40,240 nucleotides of DNA from Endozoicomonas acroporae (GCF_002864045.1 NZ_PJPV01000040.1:1-40240); one strand, 5' to 3'. Positions 7,922 through 17,325 are shown, counted from the first letter of the stretch. The notes: a model not told the origin generated them from the letters alone. Translations and numbers: made by a program.

Positions 7922-9430
7922 ATGGGCAGCAACCCAACACACACTTTGATGGTACAGGGTACAACCAGTGACGCTGGGAAAAGTGCCCTGGTCGCAGGAC
8001 TTTGCCGGGTATTCCGGCGTCATGGTATTTCGGTAGCGCCTTTCAAGCCCCAGAATATGGCACTGAACAGTGCCGTCACCGGGGATGGTGGTGAGATTGG
8101 CCGGGCTCAGGCACTTCAGGCGGCTGCGGCAGGGCTTGAACCTCATACGGACATGAACCCGGTATTGCTGAAACCAAACAGTGATATCGGTGCCCAGGTG
8201 ATCGTTAATGGCAAAGCCGTGGGGGAAATGAATGCGGCTGAGTATCATGCCTATAAACCGGAAGTCATGGCCGCTATTTTGCGTTCCTGGCATCGTTTGC
8301 AGAGCCAATATCAAACCGTGCTGGTGGAGGGCGCCGGTAGCCCGGCAGAGATTAATCTGCGCGAAGGCGATGTCGCCAATATGGGCTTTGCGGAACAAGC
8401 GGACTGTCCGGTGATTATCATTGCGGATATCGATAAGGGCGGGGTTTTCGCCCATCTGTACGGTACCCTGGCGCTGCTCTCGGAGTCCGAACAGGCGCGG
8501 GTAAAAGGATTTGTGATCAACCGTTTTCGGGGTGACGTAAAACTGCTTGAGTCAGGGCTCCGTTGGCTTGAAGAGAAGACCGGCAAACCAGTACTGGGCG
8601 TTTTACCTTACCTTCATGGGTTACATCTGGAAGCAGAAGATGCAGTGATTGCCCAGCAACACCTTGCAGACCGGAAAACCCTGTTGAAGGTAGCTGTGCC
8701 GATTCTGACCCGCACCAGCAATCACACCGACTTTGACCCTCTGCGCCTGCACCCTGAAGTGGACATTCACTTTGTTGGCAAAGGGCAGCCCATTCCGGCG
8801 TGTGATCTGGTGATTATTCCGGGGACCAAAAATACCCGAACCGATCTTGCGTTTCTCAAAGACAACGGCTGGGATCAGGATATCCTCAGGCACCTGCGCT
8901 ACGGTGGCAAATTGATGGGGATCTGTGGCGGTTACCAGATGCTCGGTAAGACAGTGCATGATCCGGAGGGCATTGAAGGTGCCGCCGGCAGCTCACAAGC
9001 GTTGGGTCTTCTGGATCTGGAAACCACCATGGTTCGTCAGAAGACACTCACCCGGGTCAGTGGCACCATGCAGTTGCCGGGCCAGGAACCTGTGCCCGTC
9101 ACCGGCTATGAAATTCATGCCGGGGTGACCACCGGCGCGGCCCTGGAAAAACCGTTAATTCAGCTGGATCAGCAGGTGGATGGGGTAATGTCGGACGATG
9201 GTCAGATATTTGCCACCTATCTCCATGGCGTGTTTGAACAGCCTGATGCCTGCACGGCCATTTTGACCTGGGCCGGTTTGCAGGAAGCTTCAAGGATTGA
9301 TTATCACCTGTTAAGGGAAGAGGGCATTAACCGAATGGCGGATGCTATCGAAGAGCATCTTGATATGAGTAAAATCTTTGCACTGTGTGAGGTTGAACCA
9401 CAAAGTCACAGAGGCACAAAGAAAGCGTAA
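7922..9430 (+). CDS. cobQ: Cobyric acid synthase
   Basis: CobQ amidates four side-chain carboxylates of adenosylcobyrinic acid a,c-diamide, using glutamine and ATP, in cobalamin synthesis. The 502-residue protein starts with the dethiobiotin-synthetase-like ATPase domain (P-loop variant GTTSDAGKS at 13-21). It ends with a class I glutamine amidotransferase domain whose nucleophile is C335 in [10 protein letters not shown] and whose catalytic His is H435 in ATYLHGVF. The last 11-12 residues (from about [11 protein letters not shown]) and the stop codon are encoded by a palindromic repeat at 9393-9496, so the C-terminus is an acquired tail. The only other cobalamin synthesis gene next to it is the downstream adenosyltransferase. 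Confidence 0.96.
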   Translation: MGSNPTHTLMVQGTTSDAGKSALVAGLCRVFRRHGISVAPFKPQNMALNSAVTGDGGEIGRAQALQAAAAGLEPHTDMNPVLLKPNSDIGAQVIVNGKAVGEMNAAEYHAYKPEVMAAILRSWHRLQSQYQTVLVEGAGSPAEINLREGDVANMGFAEQADCPVIIIADIDKGGVFAHLYGTLALLSESEQARVKGFVINRFRGDVKLLESGLRWLEEKTGKPVLGVLPYLHGLHLEAEDAVIAQQHLADRKTLLKVAVPILTRTSNHTDFDPLRLHPEVDIHFVGKGQPIPACDLVIIPGTKNTRTDLAFLKDNGWDQDILRHLRYGGKLMGICGGYQMLGKTVHDPEGIEGAAGSSQALGLLDLETTMVRQKTLTRVSGTMQLPGQEPVPVTGYEIHAGVTTGAALEKPLIQLDQQVDGVMSDDGQIFATYLHGVFEQPDACTAILTWAGLQEASRIDYHLLREEGINRMADAIEEHLDMSKIFALCEVEPQSHRGTKKA

Positions 9431-9496
9431 CAAGACTGTCCATGGCTATGGATGTTCCAATACATTCCTCCGTGTCTTTGTGCCTTTGTGGTTCAA
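9393..9496. repeat. 104-bp inverted repeat, family 4, overlapping the end of cobQ
   Basis: The ends are TTGAACCACAAAGTCACAGA and the inverted complement of TTGAACCACAAAGGCACAAA. Sequences of this AACCACAAAGGCACAAAGA type recur in many bacterial genomes. It starts inside the cobQ frame, provides the cobQ stop, and ends 34 bases before the next start codon. A role as an intercistronic hairpin is possible. Confidence 0.75.
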
Positions 9497-9530
9497 GACC
9501 GGCTTTTCAGATAGGAGAATAACTCCAGAA

Positions 9531-10133
9531 ATGAATGAACAAAAAGGCTACCGGCTAACCCGTATCTACACTCGAACTGGCGACCAGGGCATGACCCGCA
9601 TTGGCGATGGTCAGCAGCTGCCAAAGTCACACCCCCGGCTCCACGCCATTGGTTCCGTGGATGAAGCCAACAGCTGGCTTGGCCTGTTGATCCACTCCCT
9701 GAAGCAGGGCAATGATGTCACTGAAAACCAGTTGCAACAGATTCAGGATATCCAGCACCGGATGTTTGATGTGGGGGGGGAGCTGGCCATGCCGGGCTAT
9801 CAGCTGATTCAGGAAGCCCATACCAGGGCGATTGAGGCTCTGATTGACGAACTCAATGAACCATTGCCGCCTCTGACAAACTTCACCCTGCCCGGTGGTG
9901 GTCAGTCTGCCTGCCATTGCCATATGGCCCGAACCGTATCCCGCCGGGCGGAGCGGCATATTATCGAGTTAAACGAAGCGCTTCAGGAAAGTGGTGAAAA
10001 GATCAACGAACCATTACTGAAATTTGTGAATCGTTTGTCCGATCTTATGTACGTCCTTGGCCGTCATTGTGCCCGCCAGGATGAGGGAGAGGTCCTCTGG
10101 CAGGCATCCGAGAAAAGCAAAACATCCTCCTGA
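9531..10133 (+). CDS. PduO-type ATP:cob(I)alamin adenosyltransferase
   Basis: The enzyme transfers the 5'-deoxyadenosyl group of ATP to cob(I)alamin or a cob(I)yrinic acid precursor, giving the coenzyme form. With the ATG at 9531 the protein is 200 residues, the usual length. The frame is open back to 9378 but that part is cobQ and repeat sequence. Family motifs are visible: TRTGDQGMTRIGDG at 14-27 (ATP binding), VDEANSWLG at 43-51, RRAER at 138-142 and NRLSDLMYVLGR at 167-178. AGGAG lies 13 bases before the ATG, rather far. It is downstream of cobQ on the same strand and probably co-transcribed through the intervening repeat. Confidence 0.93.
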   Translation: MNEQKGYRLTRIYTRTGDQGMTRIGDGQQLPKSHPRLHAIGSVDEANSWLGLLIHSLKQGNDVTENQLQQIQDIQHRMFDVGGELAMPGYQLIQEAHTRAIEALIDELNEPLPPLTNFTLPGGGQSACHCHMARTVSRRAERHIIELNEALQESGEKINEPLLKFVNRLSDLMYVLGRHCARQDEGEVLWQASEKSKTSS

Positions 10134-10239
10134 TAGCAAGAATAACGGCAAAAAATCCACAAACCCCTAGTGATTTAAATCAAAGGTTTGGTTAGTATTG
10201 CGCAACTTTGTAAGGGTTTCGTCAGTGATTGGTATGAAT

Positions 10240-10425
10240 CACGACGCTTTTAACCGCACATGTCGGCTGTTGCTGAACCGGTCAAAAGAGGGAACGGGGT
10301 GAAAAACCCCGACTGTACCCGCAACTGTAATGGAAGAGTTCTCCGCGATTTATGCCACTGGTTCAACCGGGAAGGCTGCCGGGAACGATGATGCCAGAGT
10401 CAGGAGACCTGTCTTTGCAAAGCCC
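10240..10425 (+). promoter_or_regulatory. Cobalamin (B12) riboswitch
   Basis: The conserved AdoCbl-aptamer parts appear in order: a GGTGAAAAACCCC-type stem-loop in 10290-10310, CTGTACCCGCAACTGTAA at 10313-10330, GCCACTGG then ACCGGGAAGGC at 10354-10377, and the B12 box GTCAGGAGACCTG at 10399-10411. It lies upstream of btuF and is expected to lower expression when cobalamin is plentiful. The outer limits are approximate. Confidence 0.92.
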
Positions 10426-10515
10426 AAGAAGTCTGCACATGCAGGCGCAAACCGGGCGGGTAACCTGGCGGCTGGGAACACACCTCCTTATACACTGGGC
10501 TTTTTTGATAAGCCC
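10419..10515 (+). promoter_or_regulatory. Riboswitch expression platform with competing stems
   Basis: AAAGCCCA (10419-10426) can pair with TGGGCTTT (10496-10503), which is followed by a T run (10501-10506). GGGCTT (10497-10502) can instead pair with AAGCCC (10510-10515). The two pairings exclude each other, as expected for a ligand-controlled switch. The large loop of the first pairing makes simple intrinsic termination uncertain. Confidence 0.5.
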
Positions 10516-10531
10516 GGGGCCGCCTGTGCCG

Positions 10532-10560
10532 CCCTGAGTATTGATTGTGACTCAGGGAGA
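10532..10560 (+). promoter_or_regulatory. Hairpin covering the btuF ribosome binding site
   Basis: CCCTGAGT (10532-10539) is perfectly complementary to ACTCAGGG (10550-10557), with a 10-base loop. The Shine-Dalgarno sequence AGGGAGA (10554-10560) lies partly in the right arm, 2 bases before the ATG at 10563. It can hide the binding site and suggests translational control. Confidence 0.75.
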
Positions 10561-10562
10561 CC

Positions 10563-11579
10563 ATGAAAACACCTTTAGCACCCTACAAGACACTGAAGAA
10601 CAGGCTGCCCCGGTTAATGCTGGTGCTGGCGATGGTATTGGCCAACGCCGTTGCGTTGGCTTGCAGTACTGCCCGGGCCAGCGAGTCTGACAGTCAGTAT
10701 TGTGTGACCGATATGAGTGACCGCACTGTCTGTCTGGATACCCGTTCGCCCGGAATCATCAGTCTGTCTCCGGGTTCTACTGAATTGTTATTTGCTGCCG
10801 GTGCCGGTGATCGTGTTATTGCGGTTGATCAGCACAGCGACTTCCCTGAAGCGGTCAAACAACTGCCCAATGTGGGCGGCTACCCCAATGTGAGTGTTGA
10901 AGCCATTGTGGCCATGAAGCCCGATCTGGTGGTGGTCTGGACCACCGGTAATTCCCAAAAGGTGATTGAGCAGCTGGAGTCTCTGGGCATCAGAACCTTT
11001 CATATCGATGTGGTGGATTTTACCGGCATTAAGCGGGCCATCCGAAGTCTCGGGCAGGTGGCCGGGACCGAAAAAACAGCCGAACAGGTTGTTGGCGACT
11101 TTACCGCGCGTTTGCACACACTGCACAGTCAGTATGCCCGGCGTGAACCGGTATCGGTGTTCTTTGAAATCTGGCGATCCCCACTGATGACGGTGGGTAA
11201 TGGCCTGGTGATTGATGATGTTATTTCGTTGTGCGGTGGCCGGAATATCTATGGTGATGTCTCCGAACGTATTCCCAAAATCGGTATCGAATCCCTGATT
11301 ACCCGTGATCCACAGGTCATTATTGGTTCCGATCCGCAAGGCGATACCCCACAAACCCGCAAAGAGTTGCTGGGCTACTGGAGCCAGTGGCAAAACCTGC
11401 AGGCGGTACAGCACCAACAACTGTTTTCGGTACCCAGTGACCTGATTGCCAGACCAACGCCCAGGATTCTGGACGGGGCAGAGATGATCTGCCACCAGTT
11501 ACAAGCGGTGCGCGCAAAGGCAAGCCACACAGAGCGTGTGGCTGCCCAGATACCAATTCATCAAGAGAGCCCGCTCTGA
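10563..11579 (+). CDS. btuF: Cobalamin ABC transporter substrate-binding protein BtuF
   Basis: This periplasmic protein hands vitamin B12 to the BtuCD importer. It is 338 residues with an N-terminal signal (hydrophobic stretch about residues 17-34). Cleavage may be after ARA near residue 39; a VALAC sequence just before is a weak lipobox. The rest is a class III binding protein of the BtuF/FecB type: RSPGIISLSPGSTELLFAAG, then the paired lobes joined by a long helix, with MKPDLVVVW and DPQVIIGSDP. A B12 riboswitch lies directly upstream and btuB follows, which fixes the substrate. btuC and btuD are not in the window. The C-terminal 25 residues are variable. Confidence 0.9.
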   Translation: MKTPLAPYKTLKNRLPRLMLVLAMVLANAVALACSTARASESDSQYCVTDMSDRTVCLDTRSPGIISLSPGSTELLFAAGAGDRVIAVDQHSDFPEAVKQLPNVGGYPNVSVEAIVAMKPDLVVVWTTGNSQKVIEQLESLGIRTFHIDVVDFTGIKRAIRSLGQVAGTEKTAEQVVGDFTARLHTLHSQYARREPVSVFFEIWRSPLMTVGNGLVIDDVISLCGGRNIYGDVSERIPKIGIESLITRDPQVIIGSDPQGDTPQTRKELLGYWSQWQNLQAVQHQQLFSVPSDLIARPTPRILDGAEMICHQLQAVRAKASHTERVAAQIPIHQESPL

Positions 11580-11637
11580 AAAGGCGGAGTTCTGTCCATT
11601 TTTAAGACAGTTCGCTTACTTTAAGGATGTAAACAAA

Positions 11638-13506
11638 ATGTCGTTTAATCATCGTTCTGTTTTTGCACGAACCGGGCTTTCGGTTGCTGTGGCAATGTCT
11701 GTAATGAGTTCTGCTGCGGCTGCAGAAGAGGTTTATAAGCTTGGAGAGGTTGTTGTTACTGCGGCAAGGACCGCTCAAACAGTTGATGAGACGTTGGCTC
11801 CAGTGATGGTGATTAATCGGGAGCAGATTGAGCGTGCTCAGGCAACAACGGTTGTTGAGTTGCTCAATCAGTCGGCTCCTGGGGTTCAGATTGCCTCTAG
11901 TGGTGGCCCGGGAAGCGTATCTGGCGTGTATGTGCGGGGTACAAAAACTGCCCAGACATTGATTCTAATGAATGGACAGAAGATCAACACGGCAAGCTCT
12001 GGCTCAGCACCTCTGGAATACATCGACCCTGACCAGATTGAACGGATTGAGATTGTTCGTGGCCCTCGTTCCACACTGTACGGCGCAGATGCTGTAGGTG
12101 GTGTTATCAATATCATTACAAGAAAAGGTTCTGGCGATCCGAAACTGACAATTAAAGCCGGTGGTGGAAGTCATGGTGCTGGTGAATATGGCCTGAATTT
12201 TGGCGGGGAAACGGATGGAACCCGTTATAACTTGGGTGCTCGCCTTTATGAAACTCAAGGGTATGACCGGACCATCACAACATTTGGTCATGACGGTGAC
12301 GATGATGCCTATCGTAACAAGTCATTCTCTGGAAATGTGTCCAGAGCATTTGATAATGGTATAGAAGCAGGTGTTAACTTTGCACACTCAGAGGGTAAGT
12401 CCGAGTATGACGTTAATTACGCTTACAGTCCTCAAGGCTATCCGATAAATTACTTTGAGGTATCAAATATCAATACCTATTTGTCGTTTGCATTAAGTGA
12501 TATTTGGGATAGCAGACTGGAAGCGGGTTTTCAGAGGGATCATCGTAATGATGAAGGTCCGAGCACGAGCCATTCTACAAACAAGCGATACTCATTTAGC
12601 TGGATCAATGATTTAGGATGGGTGGATAATCAGCTATTAACAACCGGGGTCGACTACTCGAATGATACCTATGAAGGTACGAGTACCTATGTTGTTAATG
12701 AACGTTACAACACCGGTATCTTTGCCCAGAACCTGACCTCTTTTGAAAACAGTGATCTTCAACTGGGGGGGCGTTATGATGATAATGAGGCCTTTGGTGG
12801 CGAGTTTACCGGCAATGTATCCTGGGGCGTGAACCTGCCTAAACAAATGAGGGTTGTGGTTTCTTATGGCACAGCTTTCAGAGCGCCAACCTTTGCTGAT
12901 ATGTATGCTGACTCTGGCTTTTCGGCTCCTAATCCTGACCTGAAACCTGAGACAGCAAAAAATGCTGAGATAGAGTTGAGAGGCATGCTCGGTGAGCAGA
13001 GCCGCTGGTCTGTAAATATCTACCAGAATGATATGGAAGATATGCTCAACTCGATTTCTCAAGGTGGTAAGTATCAAACAGTTAACATTGACAAAGCTCG
13101 TATTCGAGGCATTGAGTTTGAAGTCGGTACCCATTATGTCGGCTGGGATATCAGCAGCAATTTGACCTATGTTGATCCTGAAAACCGTTCCGGTAAAGAC
13201 AATGGTAAAAAACTCCACTACAGAGCGCAGCAAATGGCCGCACTGAATATGGATAAAGACTTTGGTCGCTGGTCGCTTGGAGGAACCTTCCGAGCTCAGG
13301 GCAAATCCTGGGTGAATACAACCAATACTGAACAGCTGCCTGGTTTTGGAACTGTTGATCTGCGGGCTTCGGTTGAGTTAATGCCTCAGCTGGAAACACA
13401 GTTTAAGGTGGTCAACCTGCTGGATAAGAACTATCAGCCGGTTGACGGATATCGGGGTGAGCCAAGAGGTGTATTTGCAACTCTTGTCTGGTCACCTGAG
13501 TTGTAA
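11638..13506 (+). CDS. btuB: TonB-dependent vitamin B12 receptor BtuB
   Basis: BtuB is the outer membrane beta-barrel receptor that takes up cobalamin with TonB energy. The start at 11638 has AAGGATG 6-7 bases upstream and a clear signal peptide cut near AAAA/EE (residues 28-30). The frame stays open upstream only as overlap with btuF. The TonB box is LGEVVVTAAR at 35-44. The plug domain follows with YVRG, ERIEIVRGPRSTLYGADAVG and GVINIITRKG, and then a 22-strand-type barrel. The C-terminus VWSPEL is unusual in not ending on an aromatic residue. The 622-residue length is normal. It is probably in one transcript with btuF (59 bases apart) under the riboswitch. Confidence 0.93.
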   Translation: MSFNHRSVFARTGLSVAVAMSVMSSAAAAEEVYKLGEVVVTAARTAQTVDETLAPVMVINREQIERAQATTVVELLNQSAPGVQIASSGGPGSVSGVYVRGTKTAQTLILMNGQKINTASSGSAPLEYIDPDQIERIEIVRGPRSTLYGADAVGGVINIITRKGSGDPKLTIKAGGGSHGAGEYGLNFGGETDGTRYNLGARLYETQGYDRTITTFGHDGDDDAYRNKSFSGNVSRAFDNGIEAGVNFAHSEGKSEYDVNYAYSPQGYPINYFEVSNINTYLSFALSDIWDSRLEAGFQRDHRNDEGPSTSHSTNKRYSFSWINDLGWVDNQLLTTGVDYSNDTYEGTSTYVVNERYNTGIFAQNLTSFENSDLQLGGRYDDNEAFGGEFTGNVSWGVNLPKQMRVVVSYGTAFRAPTFADMYADSGFSAPNPDLKPETAKNAEIELRGMLGEQSRWSVNIYQNDMEDMLNSISQGGKYQTVNIDKARIRGIEFEVGTHYVGWDISSNLTYVDPENRSGKDNGKKLHYRAQQMAALNMDKDFGRWSLGGTFRAQGKSWVNTTNTEQLPGFGTVDLRASVELMPQLETQFKVVNLLDKNYQPVDGYRGEPRGVFATLVWSPEL

Positions 13507-13511
13507 TTATC

Positions 13512-13545
13512 AGCACTTACATTGTTCCACTTGATGGTAAGTGCT
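13512..13545. other. Hairpin after btuB
   Basis: A 9-bp perfect stem AGCACTTAC / GTAAGTGCT with a 16-base loop lies just before the true terminator. It lacks a T run. It may protect the 3' end of the btuB message. Confidence 0.5.
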
Positions 13546-13554
13546 AATCGAACA

Positions 13555-13586
13555 GGCCGGTTTCTATAACGAAACCGGCCTTTTTG
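13555..13586 (+). terminator. Terminator of the btuF-btuB transcript
   Basis: GGCCGGTTTC and GAAACCGGCC form a 10-bp GC-rich stem with loop TATAAC, followed by TTTTTG. It ends transcription before the PduO-like gene at 13620. Confidence 0.92.
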
Positions 13587-13619
13587 TTACTGAGACTATG
13601 AAAAAGAACAGGTTTTGCC

Positions 13620-14186
13620 ATGACCCTAAAATACTCCGGCGATATCCGCGAACTCTGCTATCCATTTATCTACGAAGACTCCCCCCTATGTGATTATGAA
13701 ATTATCACCGACGAACTGTGCGCAACCCTCGGCGGCGTTATCAGCGAGCTGGAAGGCGATCAGCGGTTTGTCGATATCTATGATTTCCTGGATCAACTGC
13801 AGCCCAGAATTTTCCATATGAATGGTTCAGCCCGTGGCAAGCAGGCAATTTTTGAACAGCAGTTACAGTGGCTGGCAGGTTACTTTGATCACTACCAGCA
13901 AGAGATTGAAGGCCAGCTGCACGGTTTTGTACTTCCCAGGGGCGGTCGCCCCGTGCAATTACTGCACAGCTGTCGTTCACTCTCCAAAAAGGCGGTCAGG
14001 GCGCTGGTCAAGGTAGACGCCCATGGCATTGAGGTGCCGGATGAGTTGCATCGGTTTGGCAATATGCTCTGTAATCTGTTCTTCCGTTTAACGGTGGTGA
14101 TCAATCGCCGACTCGGCATTGTAGAACCTGAATACCAGAGTTTGAGCTATAACCTGAAGCCGCCAGCCAGAAAAGAACAGCAATAA
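13620..14186 (+). CDS. Divergent PduO-like (cobalamin adenosyltransferase fold) protein
   Basis: The 188-residue protein keeps the C-terminal half of the PduO-type adenosyltransferase pattern: GFVLPRGG at 102-109, a helix HSCRSLSKKAVRALV at 116-130 where true enzymes have CRRAER, and FGNMLCNLFF at 146-155 where they have NRLSDLLF. The N-terminal TRTGDxG ATP-binding loop is missing; the protein begins with an unrelated segment. It may be a low-activity or regulatory paralogue. Its place after btuB and 3.5 kb from the canonical enzyme supports a cobalamin role (inference). It has its own transcript start region between the btuB terminator and the ATG. Family assignment is moderately sure, activity unknown. 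Confidence 0.72.
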   Translation: MTLKYSGDIRELCYPFIYEDSPLCDYEIITDELCATLGGVISELEGDQRFVDIYDFLDQLQPRIFHMNGSARGKQAIFEQQLQWLAGYFDHYQQEIEGQLHGFVLPRGGRPVQLLHSCRSLSKKAVRALVKVDAHGIEVPDELHRFGNMLCNLFFRLTVVINRRLGIVEPEYQSLSYNLKPPARKEQQ

Positions 14187-14232
14187 AAAGTGGCATCAGT
14201 CGGCTTCTGTCAGAAGCCGACATCGCTATGGA

Positions 14233-17200
14233 TCAGTAGGCAATATTCTGGTAATTGAACCCTTTAAAGCTGACCTTGTACAGCAGGGAATAGACCACCG
14301 GCAGCACGATCAGTGTCAGTACCGTAGCAAAGCCCAGGCCGAAGATAATGGTCACGGCCATGGATTTGAAAAAGGCATCAAACAACAGTGGAATCATGCC
14401 CAGCATGGTGGTCAGGGCGGCCATACAGACGGGCCGCAGGCGGCTGACCGAGGCGTGGAATATGGCCTCATGTTCTTCCCGGCCTTCTTCCAGCTCCAGT
14501 TTGATCTGTTCCACCAGAACGATACCGTTCTTGATGATCATGCCCGACAGACTCAGCAATCCCAGCAGTGCCATAAAACTGAACGGTGCATTCAGCGCCA
14601 GCAGCCCGGCCACAACACCAATCAGTGCCAGGGGAACCGTACACCAGATAGCTATAGGCTGTCGTATGGTGTTAAACAGGAATACGGTAATCAGAAACAT
14701 CCCAAGATAGCCCAGCGGTATTGAGGCAAATACCGCACTCTGCGCATTAGAAGACAGTTCATGAGCGCCACCCCATTCCAGCTGGTAACCATCGGGTAGT
14801 GGAATGGCTTCGATGTTTGCACGCACCTTGCGCAACACGCTGTCGGCGGTTTCATTACCCAGCAACTGTGGGTCAGCCATCACGGACATCATGCGCTTAC
14901 GGTCCCGGCGGATGATCAGCGGGTTTTCCCATTCGGTATCAAAACTGGAAATGGCCTGGGTGATGGGCACATAACTGTTATAGTCAGCACTCCAAACCTG
15001 CAGATCGGTAATGCTATCGGCATTCAGACGTTCGGATTCCGGAGAGCGGACAATCAACGGCATTAACTGGCTGCCTTCACGATAGACGCCAACCTGACGG
15101 CCGCTGAAGTTCACCAGCAGAGCGTCGTCCAACGCCTGTTTGGAGATACCGCTGCGGCGGGCACTGGCTTCATCCAGGTGAGGGCGAATCAGGCTGACCT
15201 GATTACGCCATCCGTGTCGTATATGCGTGGCCATCGGTTCATTCCGCAGTACATTGATGGCCTGTACCGCCAGAGAACGTAATACTTCCGGGTCCTCGCC
15301 ATAGAAACGGGCTTCAATTTCTGCGGCGGGTGAAGGGCCATTCTGTAAGTATTTGATCCGATATTCCACATCACCGAAGTCTTCGGTCAGGCGGATTTCC
15401 AATGTCGGGATCAGCGGTGTGATGGCTTCCAGATTATCCATCTCGATAATCAGCTGGCCGAAACTGCTGTATTGCTTCTCCGGCATATAAGGAAGAATAA
15501 AACGCTGTGCGCCCTGGCCAATCACCGTTGTTACATTTTTTACGCCGGGGAGGGTCAGCAGTAGTTGCTCAAGCTCTGCCACCCTTGTTTCGGTAGCACG
15601 GATATCACTGCCCTCCGGCATCCAGAAATCCACAAAGAACATCGGCGTGTTGGATGGCGGGAAAAAGACATTTTTCACCGAACCAAACCCCATCATCGCC
15701 AGCACCAGCGCCAGAACTGTCAAGCTGATGGTGATGGGGCGGTGGACCAGAGAGAACCCAAGCAACTGTTTATACAGGGTGAACAGCGCTCCCTGGTAGG
15801 GATCTATGGATTCACCTGCCGCCTGTCGGGCAGCCAGCTCGTCCTTCTTGAACAGAATGTTGCAGAAGAAAGGGGTCAGGGTGATGGCTGTGATCCAGCT
15901 CAAGAACAGGGAGATCAACAGCACCTGGAACAACGACAGACAGAATTCACCGGTGGCATCATCAGAAAGGCCAATAGGTGCGAATGCCATAATGGCAATG
16001 ACGGTGGCACCCAGCAATGGCCACTGGTTCTGGCTGACAACCTGTTTGGCGGCCTGCAACCGGGTGAGTCCCCGTTGAATACCGACCTGAATCCCTTCTG
16101 TGACGACAATGGCGTTATCCACCAGCATCCCCAGGGCAATGATCAGGGCACCCAGGGAAATCAGTTGGAGTTCAATGCCGATCACCTTCATAACAATGAA
16201 CGTACCGAGAATGGTCAACAGCAGAACAGCGCCCATCAACAGGCCTGCACGTACGCCCATGGCCAGGAGCAGTACGACAATAACAATGGCAATGGATTCC
16301 AGCAGGTTGATCAGGAAACCATTGACGGATTCCGAAACTGTTGCCGGTTGGTCGTATACTTTGGTGAGCTCAATGCCAACCGGTTGCCCGGACTGAAGCT
16401 CATCAATGCGCTGACGAATAGCGTCGCCTATATCCACCACGTTAACACCGGAAGCGAAGGAAATACCCAGTGACAGAGCCTGACGGCCATTGGAGGAATA
16501 GAGTGTGTCCGGTGTTTCATCGAAGTCTCGACGAACGGTGGCGATATCGCCGAGTCGAACCAGCTGTGTGCTCCCCGGTGGGCTGATGATCAGCTGTTCC
16601 AGTTCATGAATGTCATTGAACTCACCGGTGGGATGAATGCGTATAGAGCGCCCCTCAACCAGCATGTTACCGGCATTGGAGACCACATTCTGATTCTGGA
16701 TCAGGGCGAATATCCAGGCTGGATCGATACCCAGGTTAGCCAGTTTGGCCTGGGACATCTCAACCACCACCTGCTCCTGACGGGCACCGGCGATGGAGAC
16801 TTTCTTGACCCCTTCAACCAGCACCAGCTCACGTTTCAGGTAATCGGCGTAGTTTTCCAGGTCCCTGGAGGTATAGCCTTCCCCGGTAATGTTGAACAGC
16901 ATGCCATAGACATCGCTGTAGTCGTCCACCACAACCGAGGCGTAGACGCCGGGCGGCAGACTACTCTGGGTGTCATTGACCTTACGACGCATTTCATCCC
17001 AGATCTGGGGAAGTTGATCTTTGTCGTATTGTTCTTTCATCTCCACCATAATCTGGGAACGGCCATTGCTGCTGATGGAGTCGATGTGTTTGACATACTC
17101 CATCTGCTGAATGGCTTCTTCCAATGGCAGTGTCACTTCTTCTTCCACCTGTTCCGGGGAGGCTCCCGGATAGTGGGTAATGACCATGGCCTGTTTGATG

Positions 17201-17322
17201 GTGAACTCAGGGAACTCCAGCTGGCCCAGTCCAAAAAACGACATTGCGCCACCCACCAGCAGGATAACCACAAACATCCAGCTGATCACCCGGTGGGATA
17301 TGGAATATTCGGCAATATTCAT
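14233..17322 (-). CDS. RND-family efflux pump permease
   Basis: This inner membrane proton-driven transporter is the pump of a tripartite efflux system. The 1029 residues match the HAE-1/AcrB-like length, with 12 membrane segments and two large periplasmic loops. In TM4 the proton-relay pair reads D402-N403 (LGMLVDNAIVV) where AcrB has two Asp. The TM10 lysine is kept in IIKNGIVLVEQ. The sequence is closer to pumps of the TriC/VexK type than to AcrB, so the substrate cannot be stated. The start codon at 17322 follows the adaptor stop by 3 bases, so translation is tightly linked. A TetR regulator is upstream on the same strand. Confidence 0.93.
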   Translation of the reverse strand: MNIAEYSISHRVISWMFVVILLVGGAMSFFGLGQLEFPEFTIKQAMVITHYPGASPEQVEEEVTLPLEEAIQQMEYVKHIDSISSNGRSQIMVEMKEQYDKDQLPQIWDEMRRKVNDTQSSLPPGVYASVVVDDYSDVYGMLFNITGEGYTSRDLENYADYLKRELVLVEGVKKVSIAGARQEQVVVEMSQAKLANLGIDPAWIFALIQNQNVVSNAGNMLVEGRSIRIHPTGEFNDIHELEQLIISPPGSTQLVRLGDIATVRRDFDETPDTLYSSNGRQALSLGISFASGVNVVDIGDAIRQRIDELQSGQPVGIELTKVYDQPATVSESVNGFLINLLESIAIVIVVLLLAMGVRAGLLMGAVLLLTILGTFIVMKVIGIELQLISLGALIIALGMLVDNAIVVTEGIQVGIQRGLTRLQAAKQVVSQNQWPLLGATVIAIMAFAPIGLSDDATGEFCLSLFQVLLISLFLSWITAITLTPFFCNILFKKDELAARQAAGESIDPYQGALFTLYKQLLGFSLVHRPITISLTVLALVLAMMGFGSVKNVFFPPSNTPMFFVDFWMPEGSDIRATETRVAELEQLLLTLPGVKNVTTVIGQGAQRFILPYMPEKQYSSFGQLIIEMDNLEAITPLIPTLEIRLTEDFGDVEYRIKYLQNGPSPAAEIEARFYGEDPEVLRSLAVQAINVLRNEPMATHIRHGWRNQVSLIRPHLDEASARRSGISKQALDDALLVNFSGRQVGVYREGSQLMPLIVRSPESERLNADSITDLQVWSADYNSYVPITQAISSFDTEWENPLIIRRDRKRMMSVMADPQLLGNETADSVLRKVRANIEAIPLPDGYQLEWGGAHELSSNAQSAVFASIPLGYLGMFLITVFLFNTIRQPIAIWCTVPLALIGVVAGLLALNAPFSFMALLGLLSLSGMIIKNGIVLVEQIKLELEEGREEHEAIFHASVSRLRPVCMAALTTMLGMIPLLFDAFFKSMAVTIIFGLGFATVLTLIVLPVVYSLLYKVSFKGFNYQNIAY

Positions 17323-17325
17323 GGC

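Noticed and set aside
9378..9530. Upstream extension of the adenosyltransferase frame
   Set aside because: The extra 51 residues come from cobQ and a palindromic repeat; the family start matches the ATG at 9531.
10330..10566. 78-residue open frame in the btuF leader
   Set aside because: It lies over the B12 riboswitch and its expression platform; the RNA explains the conservation.
15565..16473. 302-residue plus-strand open frame inside the RND pump gene
   Set aside because: It is antisense to a clearly conserved permease and its sequence is Gln/His/Asn-rich, typical of a shadow frame.
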